In this document: in pieces, positions 8,262-17,637 of the stretch
How the letters are laid out: every line of letters starts with the position of its first letter
Position numbering within the stretch: the first letter of the stretch is position 1
From: SHZL01 sp963784425
Lineage (GTDB): Bacteria > Pseudomonadota > Gammaproteobacteria > Xanthomonadales > SZUA-36
NCBI GenBank assembly: GCA_963784425.1
Contig: CAWARM010000014.1
Span: forward strand, 62,001 to 126,000
DNA length: 64,000 nucleotides
Direction of reading: 5' to 3'
The notes under the pieces: model-generated
The model's database searches: none
What the model was told of the DNA's origin: nothing
What the model saw: only the letters and a program-made list of their open reading frames with translations
Translations under genes and position numbers: made by a program

Positions 8262-10033
8262 TGCAGTTCTTTAATCGAACGCGCTTGTCGCACTCCTCTT
8301 CCATTACCTGGTTTGCCTTGTTGTTGCTGATGCTTTGTACGAAGGTGCTGTGGGGCCACTGGACGCGCGATCTGACCATCGGTGACACCGCTTATTACTT
8401 TGATATGGCGATGGCCTGGGCCCACTCGCACGAGGTCGACATCGTCTGGTCGCCACTCTACACTGCGTATTATGGCTCCTGGTGGAGCTTGCTGGAGGAC
8501 GCGGTTTCAGCCACGTTTGCCCATCGGCTGATGCTCATCCTGGTGTCAACTGCCCTGGTTGCCTGGCTCGCCCTGCTAACGCTACCACGCCTGCTGGCAC
8601 TCGTACTGGTGGTTTGGTGGGTCGCTCTGCCGATCCATTACGAAGCACTGTACGAGGTGCATCTGTTTGGTGCATTGCCTCTGATTCTCATGGGTGTCGT
8701 GGCTTTTGCGGCTCCGGCGCGCTGGCGTTATCCATTATGGCTAGGATTGGCAGTGGTGACAGTGCTGCTCGTGCGTAACGAGTACGTCATTATCCTCGTC
8801 GTGCTCGCTGGATTTCTCGGCGCATTGATGATTACAGGCGGCAGCAAGACCAGCAGCACCATCGATGGCAGGGTATTCTTACGCTGCGGTTTGGTACTGG
8901 GCGTCGCCGTCGCGCTCGTCGCGGGCTTTTATGCCATGTCGGTTGTCAAGGGCAGTGCCATTGCCGCAGCATCGAACCCCAAACACACCCTGAACATGTG
9001 CCAGGTTTATGCATTTGGCTACCAACAGCGCCACCCGGAATGGACTGCGAGCCCCTGGACGGAATGCTACGGCCTGATGGAAGAGACCTTCGGTGAGAGG
9101 CTGCCAACCCTGGGTAAGATGGTCGTCTCCAACCCCCGAGCAGTGCTCGAGCACTTCTGGTGGAATCTGTCGCTAGCGCCGGCGGGTTTTGAATTGCTGC
9201 TCTTCAACGTCGCCGGCAGCGAGAACTATCCTTCCTACCCGCCAGTCGCAGTCAATCCAATTTTGCCTCGCATTGCGTTTCTGGTGTTTGCGATGGTCGG
9301 GATATTCGGGTTGTATCGTGTCATGGCCGGGCAAAGGCCGGAGTACCTCGCTGCCCGATGCTCGATTGTGATTGCGGCACCAATACTGGTGGGCGGAGCG
9401 CTTATGGCCATTGCCATTATTCTGACCCAGCACCCCAGACCGACCTACTTGCTCGGGTTCTGTGTTCTGTTGGCATGGCTTTGGCTTGTCATCGTAGGAG
9501 CTTTATTGCCTGGATTGAAGCGCTTCGACCACTCGCTCCTGCCGTTGATCATCTTGGCTGCCTTGGTAATTGCCGTCCCGAGTTATGGTTCACTACAGAT
9601 GCAAAACAAGTCAGGATATCTTAGCTTGTTATATTCCGAGGCAAAGCCACATGCAGAATCGTTGTGTTCGGCTGGCGGGATGCTCGGGCTCAACGATTAC
9701 TTCGAGGAGCTTCCCCGGTATCTATGTGCTCCTTACCTCGCTCAGATCCGGGAAAACGGACAGAATAATGATCTACCTACGATTCAGGCATTTAGTCTCG
9801 CTGATTTGGCTGGCGACTCAAGTACCAGTCCTAATCGCTTCGTCTTAGAACTGGATCAGCGCAAGGTAACTGCAGTTATCATCGATCCTTGGCTCATCCA
9901 GAAGAATCCGGGCCTTCAGAGTTGTGAAGCGCTCCGTGATGCTTTTCTCTTGTCAGGGTGGGAACTGCTGGAATATCGAAGCTTGGATGATGATCGCTGC
10001 GTGGCAATATACCGACGCGAGCTCAGACACTGA
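8261..10033 (+). CDS. large polytopic membrane protein of unknown function (GT-C-like)
   Basis: The 590-residue protein has about ten predicted helices, a large loop after the first helix, and a soluble C-terminal domain of about 140 residues. I recognise no named family. The layout (first-loop acidic residues in LTIGDTAYYFD, many helices, periplasmic C-terminus) is like GT-C glycosyltransferases, and its position directly behind a GT2 gene fits a use of lipid-linked sugar. Start is either GTG at 8258 or ATG at 8261; both follow the ribosome site AGAGGAG at 8241-8247. It overlaps the end of the upstream gene. The protein converges with the GMD remnant. Confidence 0.65.
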   Translation: MQFFNRTRLSHSSSITWFALLLLMLCTKVLWGHWTRDLTIGDTAYYFDMAMAWAHSHEVDIVWSPLYTAYYGSWWSLLEDAVSATFAHRLMLILVSTALVAWLALLTLPRLLALVLVVWWVALPIHYEALYEVHLFGALPLILMGVVAFAAPARWRYPLWLGLAVVTVLLVRNEYVIILVVLAGFLGALMITGGSKTSSTIDGRVFLRCGLVLGVAVALVAGFYAMSVVKGSAIAAASNPKHTLNMCQVYAFGYQQRHPEWTASPWTECYGLMEETFGERLPTLGKMVVSNPRAVLEHFWWNLSLAPAGFELLLFNVAGSENYPSYPPVAVNPILPRIAFLVFAMVGIFGLYRVMAGQRPEYLAARCSIVIAAPILVGGALMAIAIILTQHPRPTYLLGFCVLLAWLWLVIVGALLPGLKRFDHSLLPLIILAALVIAVPSYGSLQMQNKSGYLSLLYSEAKPHAESLCSAGGMLGLNDYFEELPRYLCAPYLAQIRENGQNNDLPTIQAFSLADLAGDSSTSPNRFVLELDQRKVTAVIIDPWLIQKNPGLQSCEALRDAFLLSGWELLEYRSLDDDRCVAIYRRELRH

Positions 10034-10036
10034 AAG

Positions 10037-10664
10037 TTAATACTCACAAACTCTTACCTGCCCTGACTCCACCGCGAACATTTTGCGGACAACCTCGGGC
10101 ATGCGTGTGCTGGCCGTCCAATGCAGCTTTTTGGCGGCTCGCTGCGGATTGGCCTGACCTTTCATGAGCTCACTGGGCCGGAAAAGGCTGGGATCGGAAT
10201 CCACATAATCGCTCCAATTCAAACCGAAGAAATCGCAGCCTCCTGAACAAACTCACGCAGACTGTGTGTTGCTCCGGCAGCGACCACGAAATCTGCTGGA
10301 TTTCCCTGTTGTAGCATCTTCCACATGGCAACGACGTATTCCGGCGCCCAGCCCCAGTAGCGCTGAATGTCGAGATCGCCCATCAATAAGCCGCTCGTCT
10401 CCACCTTGTTGACGGCCTGTAGTACGCTGCGGAAATCGAAGGGAGCCATGGACAAGGTCTCAACCTGGTCGCGAATACCCAGCAACAGCAAGTTGCCAAA
10501 TCCTGGCATCTGCGCGTCCCGGGATGTTCCAAACACCTGGTAGCCTTCCTGCAGCAAGTGACGCGCGATGTAGGCGTCGTCCTGGCCGGATACGCCGCAG
10601 ATCAGTGCCGTCTTGCTCGTAGCGCGCGCTCCTGCGCTTTTTCACGTCCAATCTCTTCGATCAT
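10037..10664 (-). pseudogene. GDP-mannose 4,6-dehydratase remnant (two frameshifts, internal deletion)
   Basis: Three reading frames together give a broken GDP-mannose 4,6-dehydratase. From 10664 a short stretch MIEEIGREKAQER is read. After a frame change near 10610-10630, TALICGVSGQDDAYIARHLL (NAD site) and GTSRDAQ follow, then FDFRSVLQAVNKVE. The reading then jumps directly to LLMGDLDIQRYWGWAPEYVV, which in intact enzymes lies about 150 residues later. A second frame change near 10220 leads to LNWSDYVDSDPSLFRPSE. The missing middle includes the catalytic Tyr-Lys region, so no active enzyme can be made. The family makes GDP-4-keto-6-deoxymannose, precursor of perosamine, fucose and rhamnose, fitting the aminotransferase at 17634. 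Confidence 0.85.
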
Positions 10665-10696
10665 GGGGCTGGACTCGAATTTCCGCTTCTATTCAT

Positions 10697-11578
10697 TCAC
10701 GGGGGCGTCGAAGTAGTATTGGAATTCTTTAGCACGAAACTATCATCCATTTGATCGCTGGCATATCTCAGACCGTATTTTCGATCGTATGTAATGTCAA
10801 AATCCGTTTCCAGATTCCCGTAAGCATATCCCTCGGGTATGAAGTGTGCGGCTATTGACCTTCGACGTAAGGATTTATTTTTTCCTTCAGTCGATCCGTG
10901 AATTATCCTTGAACTCCAGAAGAAAATATCTCCCTTTTTCAAAGGAGGTGCATACATTCGGTAATTTCCCGATTGCAGCAAATCCTCTACCTCAGATATG
11001 AAATTGGAGTGATATTCAATTAAATCCCAATCTGAACTATTTTGGCTGTAAGCGCTTTTTGGTACGTATCCTTGCGTGCCAGGATATACATAAAACCGGA
11101 TACCTTCCTCAGGGATGTCTTCCAGCGCAACCCAGGCAGCGATCATCTTGCCGTTCGGCCTGGAGTCCAGATAGATCCAGTCTTGATGAGGCCCTGTGGT
11201 CGAATGGTCGAAGAACATGGTTTGTGCCAGTGAGTAAGGCGCCAAATCACTGATATCCTTCAGAGCCTTTTGGATATTGTGCTCAGACAAAAGACTCAAA
11301 ATACTGTCGGAGAAATCTCCATTACGTCCCTTAGTGAATTGATGAGGTTGTAAAAGACAATTTGAGATGCCGCCAGCATCGGAGTAAATATTGCGCTCCC
11401 AATGGCTGGATTGCCTTAAGTAATAGTCATTGGAACCTACAATAAATTCGTTAAATGTATTATACGTTCTGTCGACCTTGGTTAAATCCGCAGCTCCCCG
11501 GCAAACAACGTAATTCTCCTCTTTGAAAAAACCAAGAGGATCTGGTACAGGACCTCTATGACCAAAGTATGAGAGCAA
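10697..11578 (-). CDS. phytanoyl-CoA dioxygenase (PhyH) family Fe(II)/2-oxoglutarate oxygenase
   Basis: The 293-residue cytoplasmic protein has the iron-binding triad of the PhyH family: H131 and D133 in GPHQDW, and the distal H227 in RIIHGST, followed by arginines (RRRSIAAHF) that would hold 2-oxoglutarate. PhyH-type enzymes hydroxylate varied small molecules, and members in polysaccharide clusters are thought to modify sugars or lipid parts. The gene is clearly more AT-rich than its neighbours (runs such as aattctttagcacg), suggesting it was acquired separately. It lies between the dehydratase remnant and a convergent-in-sense FkbM gene on the same strand. The substrate is unknown. Confidence 0.8.
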   Translation of the reverse strand: MLSYFGHRGPVPDPLGFFKEENYVVCRGAADLTKVDRTYNTFNEFIVGSNDYYLRQSSHWERNIYSDAGGISNCLLQPHQFTKGRNGDFSDSILSLLSEHNIQKALKDISDLAPYSLAQTMFFDHSTTGPHQDWIYLDSRPNGKMIAAWVALEDIPEEGIRFYVYPGTQGYVPKSAYSQNSSDWDLIEYHSNFISEVEDLLQSGNYRMYAPPLKKGDIFFWSSRIIHGSTEGKNKSLRRRSIAAHFIPEGYAYGNLETDFDITYDRKYGLRYASDQMDDSFVLKNSNTTSTPP

Positions 11579-11673
11579 CCTATTTTGCCTCTAGGTTTCA
11601 GGACAATGGAAAATCATTTCGGATTTTAGCATGTGTTTTCGGATGGCGATCACGACTGCCAGATGCCGGGCAC

Positions 11674-12306
11674 TCATCGGACGAAAATCAGGTTCTGGAA
11701 GTTCTCGGTTAGCAGGAGCATCCCATGCGCTTCGGCGTGTGCCATTATGCGCGGGTCTTTCGAGCCGTTGTGTTCCACGATGAGCATTCTGCATTTCAGG
11801 GCATTCAGGTCGATCTGTCGAAGAATGTAGTAATCCAGCCCCTCGGCGTCGATGTTGATCAGATCGAAGTGATCCACGCCTTTTTCCTGGCACTTGAATA
11901 GCAGGGTGGCGAAGGTGATGCCGTCGACCTCGATCGGCGTGAAGGTATGGCCCGTGGCCTCCCATTGCTTTGTCTCTGCTTCGATGGTGCTGGATAACAG
12001 GGCCACGTCGCCGGTCTGCAGGTGCGTCCCGCTCTCGTGCAGGATGTGCCTGCCTTCACTTTCCGTGATCGCCGCGTTGATGGAAAAAGTCCACCACTCG
12101 GGGTGTGCAGAGTGCAGAACAGACATCCGCCGGAAAGCTTCAGGGCTGGGCTCCACGAAGACCCCAGCCCACCCCCGTTCGAGGCAGGCGTAGGTATTGG
12201 AAAGCGTGATGCCATCATTGGCCCCGATGTCAAGGCATACACCCCTGAAGTCTGTGCCAAAGTGCCTGAGCACGATAGCCTCTTCATTGTTCTGGGAATG
12301 GCTCAT
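11674..12306 (-). CDS. FkbM family SAM-dependent methyltransferase
   Basis: The 210-residue protein has the FkbM landmarks: SAM motif I VCLDIGANDG (about residues 23-32), FVEPSPEAF after strand two, and the late IDAEGLDYYIL near residue 155. FkbM proteins are O-methyltransferases often found in glycan and polyketide clusters, where they methylate sugar hydroxyls. Start is the ATG at 12306. It lies 52 bases downstream of a second FkbM-like gene on the same strand; both probably decorate the locus glycan. The 95 bases downstream before the PhyH gene show no recognisable feature. Confidence 0.88.
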   Translation of the reverse strand: MSHSQNNEEAIVLRHFGTDFRGVCLDIGANDGITLSNTYACLERGWAGVFVEPSPEAFRRMSVLHSAHPEWWTFSINAAITESEGRHILHESGTHLQTGDVALLSSTIEAETKQWEATGHTFTPIEVDGITFATLLFKCQEKGVDHFDLINIDAEGLDYYILRQIDLNALKCRMLIVEHNGSKDPRIMAHAEAHGMLLLTENFQNLIFVR

Positions 12307-12358
12307 GGTAATCCTGCTCTCTTGTGCACAAATTAGTGAAGAATCGTCAGGGTCTTTA

Positions 12359-13084
12359 TCAAAATGAAAAAGGAAAGCCGCTCAGCGAGATATCAGGTTG
12401 TGCCGGATCATTTGGCATGTCGTACGTGGTGGGTAATGAGAAAGTATTTTTCACTTTAACGCCTGCAAAATCGTTTCGTATGTATGTGCATTCAAATACG
12501 TTGGGCAAGAGAATTTCATTGAATGTATGGGTTTGGCATGCGTTGTTGGCATGCAGGTGAACCAATGTGTGCGTCCTGTTGATAGAGTTCAGAAGGTCAA
12601 ACATGAATTCGTGCTTCACGTCAGAGAATTCAGCGAACCAGACAGGATGAAGTTGAAAATAGCCAGGCGAGTGAATTTCTACGATCAGCTGCTTTACTTT
12701 TTTCAAGTATTGCCCGACGAGACCTGGTAAAAGACGAAATTCGTTTCCTTCTATATCAATCTTCATGAAAACATTTGAGTAAGGTTCCAGATAACTTTGC
12801 AGATTGGCAGTTGAATCGCTGTTGTGCTCTCCCAAATTCTTCTTAACGAATGTGATCCTGTCGTCTTTTTCCGGTAAACCTTCGATGGTTCCATCAAACG
12901 CATAACACGGGAGTCCAGGATACCGATCCAACAAGGCTCGATCGAAAGTTATGTCATCAGATACACCACCGCTGATAAAGCAATCATAAGCACCCGGAAG
13001 GGCACAAATTACGTAACCTCCATCATTGTTTTTTCCCAGTCGAATCTTCTCATGCTGGGGATGGTATAAGGATAGTTGCTCCAT
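12359..13084 (-). CDS. FkbM-like methyltransferase
   Basis: The 241-residue protein shows the core FkbM/Methyltransf_21 pattern in a divergent form. GGYVICALPGAYDCFISGGVS replaces the usual motif I region, followed by CYAFDGTIEG and the conserved MKIDIEGNEFRLL with QLIVEIH. The match is best to the branch in which the N-terminal DIGAN motif is replaced by SGGVS. The gene is AT-rich compared with the surroundings. It is in the same direction as the FkbM gene downstream and likely belongs to the same decoration set. The methyl acceptor cannot be told. Confidence 0.78.
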   Translation of the reverse strand: MEQLSLYHPQHEKIRLGKNNDGGYVICALPGAYDCFISGGVSDDITFDRALLDRYPGLPCYAFDGTIEGLPEKDDRITFVKKNLGEHNSDSTANLQSYLEPYSNVFMKIDIEGNEFRLLPGLVGQYLKKVKQLIVEIHSPGYFQLHPVWFAEFSDVKHEFMFDLLNSINRTHTLVHLHANNACQTHTFNEILLPNVFECTYIRNDFAGVKVKNTFSLPTTYDMPNDPAQPDISLSGFPFSF

Positions 13085-13297
13085 GTGACGGTACGCCTTG
13101 ATCCGAGCCGGGTTTGATGCGGGAGCATGAGCATATCAGGCTGCTCGCCGGGAAAGAACTGGCATTGGCTGTCCTGGTCTGGCAGACCAGGATGACGTCC
13201 GGGCGCATTTGAGCGATTGCCTGATGACTGCTATATGGTGCAAGCTGAGCTTTACAATATCGCGATGACAGGAAACGCTGAGGTCAGATTCTTGAAT

Positions 13298-14164
13298 ATG
13301 CCAAGGAAAACGATCTACACCTCCATTCCCGGTGAACTGCAAAGACACGCTCAACAAGAAGACTATGGTGAGGTGTATCAACGGGAGTGCATAAACTCCT
13401 GGCAGGAGGCTGGACTGAATGTCGTCAGCATCAACCCGGATTCCGAGCTCGCCTTACTGAAGACGAAAGGTATTGATGTCGAATTCGTCTCTAACGGAAC
13501 CGTCAATAGCAGGACGAGTATCGGGAGCATGCTTTCTTTGATATTAAATTCGGGTGATGACATCGCTGGAATTATCAATGCGGATTGCTTCCTAATGAAC
13601 CCGGGCGACGCTGTCAATGCAGCCCTGGATGCAGCGAAAGACTCACTGGTTTTGCTGGAAAGATTGAGTATCGACCCCGAAACCATGCGCCCAACCGGGT
13701 TTTACTGCGGTGGTTTCGATGGTTTCCTTTTTGATACACGTTTCCTGAAGGATGTGAAGGCAGCGGACGCCTGGAAGATTGGAAGCCCACAATGGGATTA
13801 CTGGTTTCCGTTAGTGATGCATATTGCCGGCGCGAAACTGAAGAAGCCGGACGCACTCATGCTGATGCATTTAAACCACCCGACGAGGTGGGGTCGGGAA
13901 GAATACATGGGCAATGCTGTGATGCTATGGCAGACCCTGCGCTCCATGAACCTGGAAAGATTCCCCCACGATGTTGCCCGGGAAATCCGCTCATTCAGCG
14001 GCGGGGACAACGCCGGGGAAGTTGCTGTCGAGCGTTTCCTGGATTCGGTTGCTTCCTGGCTGGTAGAGTCCAGGGAGTCATTTTCTTTATGTCCGCCGGG
14101 CACCGCGGGGGATTTTGTGCATAGAATCCTGGCGGGTTTCGAGACTCAAATGACGTTTGGTTAG
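13298..14164 (+). CDS. predicted glycosyltransferase-like protein (family shared with 24464-25345)
   Basis: The product of about 288 residues has no family I can name. It resembles the product of 24464-25345 across its length: both begin I/L-TSIP, then a Y...CI.SW...G block, then a central acidic segment (IINADCFLM here, VTNSDILIEM there), then F...T..F, PQWDYWF versus PWWDHYF, and HLNHPTRW versus HLAHDERW. The acidic segment after a hydrophobic strand looks like the DxD-type site of GT-A enzymes, so a sugar transferase is likely. Start is uncertain: ATG at 13298 is used, with ATGs at 13265 and 13235 and a TTG at 13217 also in frame. Confidence 0.55.
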   Translation: MPRKTIYTSIPGELQRHAQQEDYGEVYQRECINSWQEAGLNVVSINPDSELALLKTKGIDVEFVSNGTVNSRTSIGSMLSLILNSGDDIAGIINADCFLMNPGDAVNAALDAAKDSLVLLERLSIDPETMRPTGFYCGGFDGFLFDTRFLKDVKAADAWKIGSPQWDYWFPLVMHIAGAKLKKPDALMLMHLNHPTRWGREEYMGNAVMLWQTLRSMNLERFPHDVAREIRSFSGGDNAGEVAVERFLDSVASWLVESRESFSLCPPGTAGDFVHRILAGFETQMTFG

Positions 14165-14208
14165 AACGCGAGCCAGGCGAGCTTGCGCTCCGGCAAGACA
14201 AGGTCATT

Positions 14209-14952
14209 TCAAGAATGTGCTGAGCCAGGTTCTACTGAAAAGAATGCCTCTTTCTCCTCGAGTATCTTCCTCCGCTCAGGCTCATCCACGAGTTCCAGGT
14301 AGTCGTCGAAACGAGCGAAAGTGATCTGCTCCTCTTCTGAGTTCTCATGCGTCTTCGTACCCGGAAACAGCCTGAAGCAGGCAAGCACCTTATTTATCTT
14401 TTTGAATGATGTAATTTGCCTGGCCTTGATCAGGAATTCGTAATCCATGGTGAAGTGATCGTGCACGCTGAAGCCACCAACCTGTTCCTGTATTCGCCGG
14501 TGGTAAAAATAGCCAGCCGAATTGTAACAATACGCGTTCGGCTGCCACCAACGGAGCATGTCTGCAAGCTCAGTTTTTGGATCATTCAGGAAACCCTGAC
14601 CATCAGGTTTCAGAACGTCAACCTGGCCTATGACAAATTTCGCTGTATCGGAGATTTCCGCCACGACTGTCTCAAACGCTCCGGGCTTGAAATAATCATC
14701 CGCGTTCAGGTAAACGACGATGTCGCCACTTGATAACTCAAAACCCTTATTCATTGCTTCGGACTGGCCCGCATCTGGCTCGGAAATCCATTTAAGATGG
14801 GGATACTTCCGTAGTATGTCCAAAGTTCCGTCTTCGGATCCTCCGTCAACCACGATGTGCTCGAAGTTTGTATACCGCTGTTCGCCGACGCTCCTTATTG
14901 CTTCTTCAAGATATGCGCCCGAATTGAGGGATGGTGTGATAACGGAAATCAT
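14209..14952 (-). CDS. GT2 family glycosyltransferase (WcaA-like)
   Basis: The 247-residue soluble enzyme has a full GT-A fold signature: ISVITPSLNSGAYLEEAI, HIVVDGGSEDGT, then YLNADDYF as the metal-binding DxD-type motif, and MDYEFLIKA as the acceptor-side region. It belongs to the same subgroup as both GT2 domains of the fusion protein at 19600 and the gene at 26122. I use the ATG at 14952; a GTG at 14973 would add seven residues. The gene converges with the predicted transferase ending at 14164 and is divergent from 15161 across a 208-base gap in which I see no clear feature. Confidence 0.88.
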   Translation of the reverse strand: MISVITPSLNSGAYLEEAIRSVGEQRYTNFEHIVVDGGSEDGTLDILRKYPHLKWISEPDAGQSEAMNKGFELSSGDIVVYLNADDYFKPGAFETVVAEISDTAKFVIGQVDVLKPDGQGFLNDPKTELADMLRWWQPNAYCYNSAGYFYHRRIQEQVGGFSVHDHFTMDYEFLIKARQITSFKKINKVLACFRLFPGTKTHENSEEEQITFARFDDYLELVDEPERRKILEEKEAFFSVEPGSAHS

Positions 14953-15160
14953 TGTGGATGGCTTCGAACCCACGCCAGTGTCAGATTTTTACGGCTACCA
15001 TGGGGTCAAGACTGCCACATAATGGGTCAATCGCCAATGGACTTGACGAGAAACCACCTTTATTCTTCCCTGCCAGTCACTGGCACGTTGGCAGCATCAA
15101 TGGCCAGACAGACTGAAGTCACGGGCATGAGCTAGACAAGCCGATCGCGAGGGACAAAGA

Positions 15161-16081
15161 ATGAATGTCATGCTCTTGATGATCATCACCCCACCAGACA
15201 GTCATATCGCCAAATTCGCGGTGAAAAGGCTTAGCAAGGCGCTGAATGAAAAGGTCAATTTGAGCATTTATTTTAACGGCCTCCCCCCACGGGAGCAGCG
15301 CAAAATACGCAAGCTCGTGCATCACAACCGCCATGTAAGGATCAGAGATAACTATCCGGAAATATCGGCGAACAAGGAGTCGATAGCAGCGCAAGTGGGG
15401 AAACCGGTTATGACTGCGAGTGGACGAGCAAGCGAAATGAGGGAGGGTCTCTACGAACCACAGGCAGAAATCTGGTCCAGTGAGTTGGTCAGGTTCATGG
15501 AGTTCGATCTCGTGGGGATTGTGGACCCTGATTTTGAGATCTTCGAGGCGAATTTTATCGATGAAATCCTGGAGGCTTTTGCAAAAGATGAGAGGCTGGG
15601 GTTCTTATCGGTTGATTACAGCCCTTCGGTGGAGTTCTATGACAGTTACAGTCGCGAGCATTGCATTCTCCAGGAGCGTTACCACACCTGGTTTTGTGTC
15701 TACCGAAGGCGAGCCCTGGAGCTTGAAAACGATTTTTACTTCCATGAGGAGCGCAGCGGGAAAGTGAGGAAGTGGGATCATTCGGCGAAGTTGCAGGAAG
15801 CACTGAAAGCCAGGCATGGCTTTTCCGGAAGCGTGTTGCCTCAAGAGCATGGATGGAAGTTTCTGCACTACGGCGCGTTCGCACAGAACAGAAGCTTGAC
15901 CGGGGGTAAGCTGCGGGTTTATCGAGCACTCCGCATCGGCAGACACAACGGGTTCATCCATGTCCACGGATGCCAATCATTTTCAAGGGCTATTCAACGA
16001 TTCTCTGATAGGGCATACAGTCTTTTGCGGCTGGAAAAATATGACCGTGAGCGTGAGCACTATATTTTCGAGTCTCTGTAG
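15161..16081 (+). CDS. putative glycosyltransferase, unassigned family
   Basis: The 306-residue protein opens with a hydrophobic strand (NVMLLMIITPPDSHIAKFAV), then a second strand NLSIYFNGLP. Mid-protein DLVGIVDPDFEIF (about residues 118-130) reads as strand plus DxD, as in GT-A enzymes that act with GT2-like mechanism. A later LPQEHGWKFLHYGAFAQN block may be the acceptor side. I could not assign it to a numbered family. It sits alone between divergent and tandem GT2 genes of the glycan locus and starts with an ATG preceded by GAGGGACAAAGA. Confidence 0.5.
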   Translation: MNVMLLMIITPPDSHIAKFAVKRLSKALNEKVNLSIYFNGLPPREQRKIRKLVHHNRHVRIRDNYPEISANKESIAAQVGKPVMTASGRASEMREGLYEPQAEIWSSELVRFMEFDLVGIVDPDFEIFEANFIDEILEAFAKDERLGFLSVDYSPSVEFYDSYSREHCILQERYHTWFCVYRRRALELENDFYFHEERSGKVRKWDHSAKLQEALKARHGFSGSVLPQEHGWKFLHYGAFAQNRSLTGGKLRVYRALRIGRHNGFIHVHGCQSFSRAIQRFSDRAYSLLRLEKYDREREHYIFESL

Positions 16082-16208
16082 GTTTCGCGGCTCCGGATTT
16101 TCCGGGGTGCTAACCCGCAAATTGCATCAGTACTGGCAAACTCCGATCCGCACAGTTGTAGTATAGTTCGCGGGCCTGATCCATGAGGGAACACAAAGAG
16201 GCAATCGC

Positions 16209-17203
16209 ATGCTTTCGATCCTGATTCCCACTGCTGGACGGGGTGACGTCCTGCCGTTCGTTCTCAGTTCAGTCCACCGGGAATGCCAATCGACTGGCCA
16301 CCCAGTCGAAGTAATTGTTGTCGATAATAATTCCAACGAAGAACTTGTCAGCCGCGTAAAGCAGCAGTGCAAAAGCACAGGAGGAGCGGTCCGGTACGTG
16401 CGCGAACCCTCCCCCGGACTAACCGCGGCGCGGCACCGTGGTGCAGACGAGGCCGCTGGCGATTTGCTGGTATATCTCGATGATGATGTGGAGCTTGCTC
16501 AAGGATGGCTCACAGGAATCTTCAGTGGCTTCGAGGACGTTTCGGTGGGTATCGTTGGAGGCCCGAGTATTCCGCGATTTAAATCCTCAGTTCCGTCCTG
16601 GTTCTGGAACTTTGTGGCTCCTGCGCCTCAAGGTGGTTGGCACTGTGGCTGGGTTAGCCTGCTAGACATCGGACAAGCGGTATCCGACATCGACCCAAAC
16701 TATATCTGGGGCCTCAACTTCGGCATCAGGCGCTCGGTGCTAAAAGAGCTTGGCGGATTTCATCCTGACTTGGTCCCCCCCACCTGCAGCGCTGGCAAGG
16801 CGATGGCGAGACCGGTCTCACGATCAAGGCAAAAGCGGCCGGGATAAGGGCGCGCTATGTCCCCGAGGCGCTGGTCTTTCACCATGTGGGCCCGGAGCGG
16901 CTGACCCCGGAGTATTTCGCGCGCCGCGCGCGCTACCAGGGGGTCTGCGATTCCTTTACCAGCATTCGCGCCGGCAATGCGCCCGGAGAGACTGCGGCGC
17001 CACCACCTGCAAGGGAAGTTAGTCCGTGGCAAGCAGTCGCTGGGGAAGTGCACCGCCTGACAGTCGAGGCCTACCAGGAAGGCTTCGAATTCCACCAGCG
17101 CGAGGCTGCCGGCGATCTGCGGCTGATGCATTGGATACGCCGCGATACGTTCTGGGGTGCTGATATACTGGCCGAAACTGCAGCTGCTCATGAGACCGTA
17201 TGA
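16209..17203 (+). pseudogene. GT2 family glycosyltransferase with a single-base frameshift
   Basis: A continuous GT2 protein of about 331 residues is readable only by changing frame at a run of seven C at 16775-16781. The first frame gives LSILIPTAGRGDVLPFV, VIVVDNNSNE, VYLDDDVELA and GLNFGIRRSVLKELGGFHPD. Adding one C to the run continues exactly with LQRWQGDGETGLTIKAKAAG and VFHHVGPERLTPEYF, the usual C-terminal part. Without it the product stops at 16847 and loses about 120 residues. Because homopolymer errors are common in assemblies, this may be a sequencing artefact. The second frame ends with ATGA overlapping the cupin gene, and that preserved coupling argues the gene was recently intact. 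Confidence 0.8.
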
Positions 17204-17637
17204 TCGAACGCATCCATTGCCGGGGTTCATTATTGGCGCTGATCGTGCCCCACGCCTTCAGGGAACCGGGCATTCACTTTCTTACCCCCGAAGATCTCTC
17301 CCAGCAACTGGCCTACATGCGCCATCCGGCCGGCAAGGTAATTGAGGCGCACGTGCACAACCCGGTCCCGCGCGAGGTGCACTACTCGCAGGAAGTGCTG
17401 CTGATCCGCAAAGGCCGGTTGCGTGTGGACTTTTATGACGAAGATCGCCGCTATGTGGAGAGTCGCATTCTCGAAGCCGGTGACACCATACTGCTTGTAA
17501 CCGGTGGCCACGGTTTCGAGGTGCTGGAAGAAGTGGAAATGATCGAAGTAAAACAGGGCCCGCACATCGGCGAGGGTGACAAGACGCGCTTTCCCGGTAT
17601 CAGTGCCTCGCAGGTTCGCTTGAAACAGCCAGAATGA
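17200..17637 (+). CDS. small cupin-fold protein in amino-sugar cassette
   Basis: The 145-residue protein has a single cupin barrel: the first metal-binding box reads HVHNPVPREVHYSQEVLLIRKG, with spaced histidines and a glutamate, and the second ends GHGFEVLEEVEMIEVK. Its start overlaps the preceding GT2 frame by four bases (ATGA), and its end overlaps the aminotransferase gene likewise. Sugar 3,4-ketoisomerases such as FdtA are also cupins found beside aminotransferases, but the characteristic residues of that family are not evident here. It may be an isomerase, epimerase or binding protein for a nucleotide sugar; this is inference from fold and context. Confidence 0.65.
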   Translation: MIERIHCRGSLLALIVPHAFREPGIHFLTPEDLSQQLAYMRHPAGKVIEAHVHNPVPREVHYSQEVLLIRKGRLRVDFYDEDRRYVESRILEAGDTILLVTGGHGFEVLEEVEMIEVKQGPHIGEGDKTRFPGISASQVRLKQPE

